64,000 bases of DNA from CAZRDB01 sp964598695 (lineage in GTDB: Bacteria; Armatimonadota; Zipacnadia; UBA1398): assembly GCA_964598695.1 (NCBI GenBank), contig CAZRDB010000003.1:6968-70967 (forward strand). Direction: 5' to 3'. Both the position numbers and the translations under genes were made by a program. The notes beneath the pieces were generated by a model. The model had not been told where the DNA came from and searched no databases. It worked only from the letters and a program-made list of their open reading frames with translations. Positions 58,853-64,000 of the stretch are shown one piece after another; positions within the stretch are counted from its first letter, which is position 1; the number at the start of each line of letters is the position of its first letter.

Positions 58853-61711
58853 CTACCGCGGACCGAGGACCTCGACATCGGCCCGCCGGCTCTGCGGCGT
58901 CACCTCGAGCAGGCGGATCGCGCCGTCGCGCACGATACAGCGCACCTGGGTCGCGTCGCGCGTGTGGAGCAGGAACTCCACGTCCCACTCCCGCGGCCAC
59001 CCGCCGAGCAGGAGGATCCGGCGGCCGTCGCTACGCAGCAGCATCTCCTGGAGGGCGATCATCGCGACGGCGCCGTGGTCCTGGTCGGGGACCCAGTCGA
59101 AGTTGGGGCCCCAGAAGGCAGGGAAGCGGCTGCCGGCGTGCTGGGTCGCGAAACGCTCGACAACGGCGTCGGCCGCCTCGTCGGCGAGACCGAGGCAGGC
59201 TGCCTGGATGGGGTCCTGGCCCCAACCGCCGCGGTGCCGCACCTGGCGCGCTTCCCAGGTCCGCAGCGCCGTCGCCAGCCCCGGCCGACCCTCGCCGTAG
59301 AGGCGGAACGGCCAGACCGCGTACAGCTCCGGGGTCTCGGAGTTGGTCTGGTCGCAACGTACCTCCTCGGCCGGCAGGATCCGGCTGCCCCCCTCGCCCT
59401 CGCCGAGCGGCACCCGGGGGAGGCTCCGGCGGAGCGCCCGGAGCCGGGCGGCGCGCTCGGCGCCCAGCACCTCGGGCGGGTAGGCGAGCAGCTCGCCCAC
59501 GCACCAGCGGAGCCCCGCGACATCGGGCGTCGGGTTCCGCACATCCCACCAGGTCTCGACGGCCTGCGCGGGGTCGAGCGCGAGCGTACCGTCCTCAGCC
59601 CGGCCGTAGTGCTGCTCGAAGAATGTCAGCACCTCGTCGGCCAGCGGGAGCACGCGCTGCCGCAGGAACCGCGTGTCGGCCGTCGAGCGCGCTCGGGCGA
59701 GCATCAGGGCGACGACCTCCAGGCTCCCGGTGTAGTGGGTGCCGATGAAGGGGTTCACGACCTCGCGCGGCTTCCGCCCCGTACGATCGAGGCCGTAGTC
59801 GCTGTTGCCGTAGGTGCCCCAGAACGACATGGTCTCGGGGTACACGATCCCCTCGTGCCCGAACCACTCCCGCACCCGCGCGCGCTCGAGTGGCGCTGCC
59901 GCCTCAAACATGCGGAAGAAGGGCTCCATCAGATCGAAGTCGCCGGCCGCGGGCATCGCGAAGTAGGGCAGCCGCGTGTTCTGGATCCAGTAGGCGCTGC
60001 CCCACAACCGGTAGTCCGGCGAGAGCCCCGCCCCGGCTCCCTCGCGCGGCTCGACGGTGAAGATCGAGCCGTTGAACTTGATCGGCGCACCGCCCCGGCC
60101 GCCGCACGCGTTGATGAACCGCTGCAGGGCGTAGCCGCGCGTGACGACCTCGGGACCGCCCCGGCCCGCGATCGCCTGCTCGGCCACCGGCACGCCGCCG
60201 ACGTACAGGCGGAGGAGTCCGCTGCGCGCGTCGACCACGCCGGCGAGATGCACCCACTCGCCCTCCCGGAGGCCCGCATCGTGCCGGAGCGTTCCTGCCG
60301 TGGTGATCAACCGCAGTGAGGCGCCCGGGTAGGTGTCGAGCACGAAGCCCTGATCGGTGCCCACCGGGCACTTGTCGATCAGCCGCCCGCCGGCCTCGGG
60401 GAGCGCGTCGGGCCGCACCCACAGCTCGAAGGTGCAGTCTCCGGTCAGGTCGAGCGTCGGCGCCCGATCGGCTTCGAGCCAGCCCCGCCCCCGCAGCGTG
60501 AGCGCCGGGCCGTGCGGCCCCGGCGTGACGGGCGCCTCGCCGCACTCCCGGAGGCCGGGCATCGAGGCATCGCCGTCCGGCCAGGCCAGTACGAGACCCT
60601 CCTCGTGTGGCGGGAGGCCGGCGGCGCGCGCGTGGGCCGCGAGTTGTGGCTCGGCGAGTGCCGCGCCGTAGACACGCACGGCCGCGATCTGGCCGACGAA
60701 GCCGCTGCCGCCCTGCTCGTCGGCCCCGATCCGCAGCGGCAGGTCGTTCGCCGCGATGAGCCCGCGCGCGCCCGGGAGCGGTCCACCGGCGACATGGATC
60801 CACGAGCGTTGCCAGAACGCCGCCCACCATGCGCGGTGCGCCTCCCACGCGGTCTCGAGGCCTGCGGTCTCGTGCGTGATCGCGGCGCGCGTGCGGATCA
60901 GCTCGGGCCACTCGTCGGCCGACTCCGTCATCGCCGTGAGGGCGTGGATCTCGAGCAGATGGCGGGTTCGGGGCTCGAGCGAGCGGAGGCTGAGCCGGTC
61001 GGGCTTCGTGAGCCCTGCCCCGCACATCAGGCAGCCGGAGGTCCGGCCGAGGAGGGGATCCTCCCACGCGTCGGCCTGGCGTCCGAGGCCCTGCAGCTCG
61101 AGGCTCGCGCGCCAGACGGACGTCGGGTTGCGGTGGGCCCAGATGACCGTGCCCGTTGGCGTCTCGTCGAAGACCGTATCCGGCTGCTCGATGATCGGCC
61201 CCGCCCCCTCCGCGAGGCGGCCCACGTCGCCGTCGACCTCGGCGCCGCTGAGCACACGCGGCGCGGTGCGCCACAGCTCCACGGTGGCGGTCATCGTGCG
61301 CGGCCGCTCGCTCCGCGCCTCCACGCGCACGACCGGCGCGTGGGCATCGATCCACAGCCGGAGCGAGACCGCGTCCCGCCCCGTGCCCGCCTCGACCGTC
61401 ATCGCGCCCTCGCGGAGCACGAGCCGCTGGCGGAAGCCCTCGCCCGTCGGCAGGGCGGGCTCGAACCGAACCCGCACCCGGCCGAGCTTGAGCAGTCTCG
61501 CCAGCTCGCTCCACGCGTCGGTCTTGGAGAGCAGGAGGACGAGGTCGCCACCGGGCTCCACCCAGGCGTTGCAGCCGAGATCGCCGTTGCCCAGCGGCAT
61601 CGAGCCCGAGGAGTCTGCGCTCGGAGTCGTCCAGACGACCTCGTAAGCCGCATCGGCGTTCGGACCGGCTGTCGGTGCGGTGCAGAGCAGCAGAGCAAGT
61701 GCGGTCACCAC
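58853..61711 (-). CDS. DUF5703-type toroid glycosidase-like protein with LamG insertion (secreted)
   Basis: 952 residues. GTG at 61711 with GGGAGG eight bases upstream, then a signal peptide. The N-terminal beta domain has MPLGNGDLGCNAWVE, the hallmark shared by DUF5703 and GH95-like enzymes. A linker (WQRSWIHVAGG, to about 310) is interrupted by a LamG/concanavalin-like domain (about 311-520). The toroid resumes at VTRGYALQRFINACGGRG and PIKFNGSIFTVE and runs to WGPNFDWVPDQDH and MIALQEMLLRS. No catalytic assignment is possible by eye. Role: extracellular or periplasmic glycan degradation, substrate unknown. Confidence 0.85.
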   Translation of the reverse strand: MVTALALLLCTAPTAGPNADAAYEVVWTTPSADSSGSMPLGNGDLGCNAWVEPGGDLVLLLSKTDAWSELARLLKLGRVRVRFEPALPTGEGFRQRLVLREGAMTVEAGTGRDAVSLRLWIDAHAPVVRVEARSERPRTMTATVELWRTAPRVLSGAEVDGDVGRLAEGAGPIIEQPDTVFDETPTGTVIWAHRNPTSVWRASLELQGLGRQADAWEDPLLGRTSGCLMCGAGLTKPDRLSLRSLEPRTRHLLEIHALTAMTESADEWPELIRTRAAITHETAGLETAWEAHRAWWAAFWQRSWIHVAGGPLPGARGLIAANDLPLRIGADEQGGSGFVGQIAAVRVYGAALAEPQLAAHARAAGLPPHEEGLVLAWPDGDASMPGLRECGEAPVTPGPHGPALTLRGRGWLEADRAPTLDLTGDCTFELWVRPDALPEAGGRLIDKCPVGTDQGFVLDTYPGASLRLITTAGTLRHDAGLREGEWVHLAGVVDARSGLLRLYVGGVPVAEQAIAGRGGPEVVTRGYALQRFINACGGRGGAPIKFNGSIFTVEPREGAGAGLSPDYRLWGSAYWIQNTRLPYFAMPAAGDFDLMEPFFRMFEAAAPLERARVREWFGHEGIVYPETMSFWGTYGNSDYGLDRTGRKPREVVNPFIGTHYTGSLEVVALMLARARSTADTRFLRQRVLPLADEVLTFFEQHYGRAEDGTLALDPAQAVETWWDVRNPTPDVAGLRWCVGELLAYPPEVLGAERAARLRALRRSLPRVPLGEGEGGSRILPAEEVRCDQTNSETPELYAVWPFRLYGEGRPGLATALRTWEARQVRHRGGWGQDPIQAACLGLADEAADAVVERFATQHAGSRFPAFWGPNFDWVPDQDHGAVAMIALQEMLLRSDGRRILLLGGWPREWDVEFLLHTRDATQVRCIVRDGAIRLLEVTPQSRRADVEVLGPR
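60152..60781 (-). other. Encoded LamG/concanavalin-like domain inserted within the glycosidase
   Basis: Residues about 311-520. LamG hallmarks are GLVLAWPDGD, FTFELWVRPDALPEAGGRLIDK with one base change (CTFELWVRP in the sequence), GEWVHLAGVVDARSG and LRLYVGGVPV. The flanking sequence (RSWIHVAG and then VTRGYALQRF) would join smoothly if it were removed. Confidence 0.7.
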
Positions 61712-61765
61712 GGCGTACGCCTCCCGATCCCCCGGGTTGCCCGTCTCATCCCCCCGCGTTGGTGC

Positions 61766-64000
61766 CTACGAGAGCCCCTCGAGCGAGAGCAGATCCTCCT
61801 CGTCCTCGGGGAGCGCGTCGCCCAGGTAGGTGTCGACCACGAGCAGGATCCGGCCGTTCGCGCTGTCCTCGCGGGGGACGGTCACGTAGCCGATCACCTG
61901 GGCCGCATGGCTCCGAACGCCGCGCGCCCGCGCTTCCGGTGTCACCGGCAACAGGCGGAGGAACGGCTCGTAGCCCTCGGGCCGGAGGAACAGCAGGTCG
62001 CGCGCCGTACCGCCGCGGGCGTACCGGACGAAGCCGGCCATCTCGCGCGGACTGAAGAACCAGTTCACCTGGTTGTCGAATCGGACGACTGCGGGGTCCG
62101 CCCGCGCGAGCACGCGATCGCCCGCGGCGCCGGTGGCGATCAGCACCTCGTCGGTCAGCGCGAGGCCCGCGTCGCCCGTGATCGCCCGCAGGTCATCGAC
62201 GGTGAGCGCGGGCAGGAGGTGGGTGTAGTCGTGGGCGACTTCGCTCCACTCGTAGGTGCGGGGTGCGGCCGGATCGAGAGCATCGCGGCGCGGCGGGGCC
62301 CAGCCCGCCGGCTTCTCGGGCTGGAACCGCAGGCCGGGCGCCGGGCCGTTGTGGGCATCGCAGAGGCGCAGGCTGAAGCCCCACGAGTTCGGCCGGGCGA
62401 CATCGGGCGTGAGCCAATCCGGCGCCGCCTGGAGATCGGTCACCTGCAGGAGCAGGCTGTTCCAGCCCGCCTCCAGCGTGAGCGCGGCCGCGATCTGGTC
62501 CTTCTCCCGTGCCTCCTGGAACAGGCAACAGGCCCAGTAGAGGCCCTTGTGCGCGAGCTGTCCGTTCACCCAGACGCGCACGTTGTCGTCGGCCGCGAGC
62601 CACGCCCGCACGCGCTGCCGGGTGGGGCTGTAGACGTAGGTGTGGGCGAACGCATAGGCGTTGCGCGGCGCGTTCGGGAGCGCGGCGCCGAGGTCCACCC
62701 AGCCCTCGTGCGCCGTCACCGTCTCCGGCAGCTCCGCCGGCGAGACCGGCCGCACCCCCCCCGCCTTCGCCCGTGCCTCGGCCGTCCACTCGCCGGTGAC
62801 CTCCTCGGCGCTCCCGCACAGCCGCGCCGCGCGTGAGATGCGCCACGCGTCGACGTACGGCGTCGTCGCCGGGTCGCTCCCGCGGATCAGTCGGTACATC
62901 CCCGGCGTCATGTAGTAGCGGTTGGTCGAGTGGTGACCCATGCCCATCGACGGGATCGGCTCGAAGCCGGTCCAGTCGGAGGAGTGCGTCGCCGGCACGC
63001 CCACGCCCAGCTCGCTCTGGATCACCAGCCAATCGAGCGTGTGGTTCCACTCGTGGAGCATCACGTCCCACTCGCGGATGCCCAGGTTGATCGCGGCCGA
63101 GCGGTTGGGCCCGCAGTCGTGACCGAGCGCGTCCGAGGCGCCCCAGCCGGTCATCTTGATCAGCGCCTCGGCCTCGCCACGCCGGAACAGGCCGAGCCCC
63201 TCGAACGGCCGAGGGTCGAAGTGCTGGGTATTGTCGACCTCCTCATCGACCACGTGATAGGTGTTCTCCATTCGCAACGCACCGCGGGAGGCCGACTCCA
63301 TGATCGCGGAGCACCAGCCCCAGGCCTCGCGCGCGTACGCCATCTGCTCGTCGGTCATCGTGAGCACCGTGTCGGCGTCCACCCGGAAGCGGCGGAAGAA
63401 GGCGACGTGGTTGCGGTAGGTGTTGGCGTTGGCGCGCGGGTACAGCTCGGCCGCCCGAACGTAGCAAGGCGCAATCGCGCGCATCCGCGTATCGAGGTCG
63501 GAGTCGCGGTAGCTGAGCGCATCCCCGAGCATGTACCACGCGTCGGCGTTGCCGGGCTCGCGCTCGGTCGCCTGCCGGAAGCAGCGCGCGGCCAGGTCCC
63601 ACAGGCCGTTGACCATCGCGTAGAGCCCCAGGTCGTAGGCGCCGCGCGCGCTCTCGACGTCGGGGTAGCGCTCCTCGGCCTCGGCCCAGCGGGCGAGACG
63701 TCGCAGCAGGCGTGCCGCGTCGGCACTCGGCGCGCCGGTCGCGCCCTCGCGCAGAGCGTGGGCCGCGGCGGCGTACTCCCCCTCCCACAGCGCGAGCAGG
63801 CCCTCGCGGTACGCCCCGGCCGCGGCCCCGGTCGGGGCCCATGCGCGCAGGTCGCCTTCGATCGTCTCCCCGAGCGCCCACGCGTCGTCGGTGTAGTAGA
63901 CGAGGAGCGTGGTCTCCGGCCCGAGCGCGTCGCCGAAGGTCCGCAGCTCGACCTGCTCCTTGCCCGCGGTGAGACCGACCGGGAGGAACGTCACCGGCCC
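61766..64000 (-). CDS. TPR protein with HExxH metallopeptidase-like motif (5' end beyond window)
   Basis: The frame is open to the right edge, so the N-terminus is missing; about 745 residues are visible. The N-terminal visible part has TPR-like helices (REGLLALWEGEYAAAAHALR, RCFRQATEREPGNADAWYML). A central domain contains MLHEWNHTLDW, an HExxH zinc-peptidase motif, followed by HSSDWTGFEPIPSMGMGHHS. Downstream, a carbohydrate-binding-like beta-sandwich (VRAWLAADDNVRVWVNGQLAHKG) and a further beta domain. Presumably a secreted peptidase or a zinc-dependent glycoprotein-processing enzyme. Family not recognised. Confidence 0.7.
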   Translation of the reverse strand, partial: GPVTFLPVGLTAGKEQVELRTFGDALGPETTLLVYYTDDAWALGETIEGDLRAWAPTGAAAGAYREGLLALWEGEYAAAAHALREGATGAPSADAARLLRRLARWAEAEERYPDVESARGAYDLGLYAMVNGLWDLAARCFRQATEREPGNADAWYMLGDALSYRDSDLDTRMRAIAPCYVRAAELYPRANANTYRNHVAFFRRFRVDADTVLTMTDEQMAYAREAWGWCSAIMESASRGALRMENTYHVVDEEVDNTQHFDPRPFEGLGLFRRGEAEALIKMTGWGASDALGHDCGPNRSAAINLGIREWDVMLHEWNHTLDWLVIQSELGVGVPATHSSDWTGFEPIPSMGMGHHSTNRYYMTPGMYRLIRGSDPATTPYVDAWRISRAARLCGSAEEVTGEWTAEARAKAGGVRPVSPAELPETVTAHEGWVDLGAALPNAPRNAYAFAHTYVYSPTRQRVRAWLAADDNVRVWVNGQLAHKGLYWACCLFQEAREKDQIAAALTLEAGWNSLLLQVTDLQAAPDWLTPDVARPNSWGFSLRLCDAHNGPAPGLRFQPEKPAGWAPPRRDALDPAAPRTYEWSEVAHDYTHLLPALTVDDLRAITGDAGLALTDEVLIATGAAGDRVLARADPAVVRFDNQVNWFFSPREMAGFVRYARGGTARDLLFLRPEGYEPFLRLLPVTPEARARGVRSHAAQVIGYVTVPREDSANGRILLVVDTYLGDALPEDEEDLLSLEGLS

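Overview
This is a very GC-rich (about 70 % by eye) bacterial sequence, most likely from a metagenome or draft assembly: two runs of exactly ten N (14946-14955 and 26099-26108) look like scaffold joins. Flagellins, a Wzi-like outer-membrane barrel, lipoproteins, many secreted (alpha/alpha)6-toroid glycosidases and an Hdr/MetFV complex together suggest a motile, polysaccharide-degrading, probably anaerobic or facultative diderm from a poorly cultured lineage. Armatimonadota, Hydrogenedentota or planctomycete-like groups carry similar gene families, but I cannot assign a phylum from this window.

Layout. 1-13.7 kb is a fucose/polysaccharide region: a partial toroid glycosidase, a GH95 and a GH29 alpha-L-fucosidase, a Wzi-like barrel coupled to a small secreted protein, a further six-hairpin glycosidase, an MFS transporter and a low-complexity lipoprotein. 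13.7-31.3 kb is a flagellar filament locus: a 1265-residue flagellin with a TolB-like beta-propeller in its surface-exposed part, two paralogous methyltransferase-like genes, two 884-residue flagellins and FlaG. The two shorter flagellins have matching FliA (sigma-28)-type promoter candidates, followed by about 750 nt of strongly conserved, apparently structured leader. One leader module also recurs upstream of flaG. I think this leader RNA family is the most likely undescribed element in the window.

31.4-38.2 kb holds two tandem thymidylate-kinase-like genes, a membrane-anchored YVTN propeller, a P-II protein with GlnE (nitrogen control), and a small lipoprotein. 38.2-43.6 kb is a tight, overlapping six-gene operon hdrA-mvhD-metV-metF-hdrC-hdrB, matching the composition of the Hdr-linked methylene-tetrahydrofolate reductase known from acetogens; no hydrogenase lies in the window. 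48.2-51.4 kb (minus strand) encodes an acyl-CoA dehydrogenase with EtfB and an EtfA carrying a two-cluster ferredoxin domain, the composition of flavin-based electron-bifurcating systems.

The rest is sugar metabolism and secreted proteins: a lipoprotein with Ig-like repeats, a TIM-barrel-like secreted protein, a DUF5107-TPR protein beside SDR, MDR and epimerase oxidoreductases, a thioredoxin-FKBP fusion with a plausible internal start, a DUF5703-type glycosidase interrupted by a LamG domain, and an edge-truncated TPR/HExxH protein. Convergent gene pairs are often separated by perfect GC-rich hairpins. I saw no tRNA, rRNA, CRISPR array, insertion sequence or prophage.
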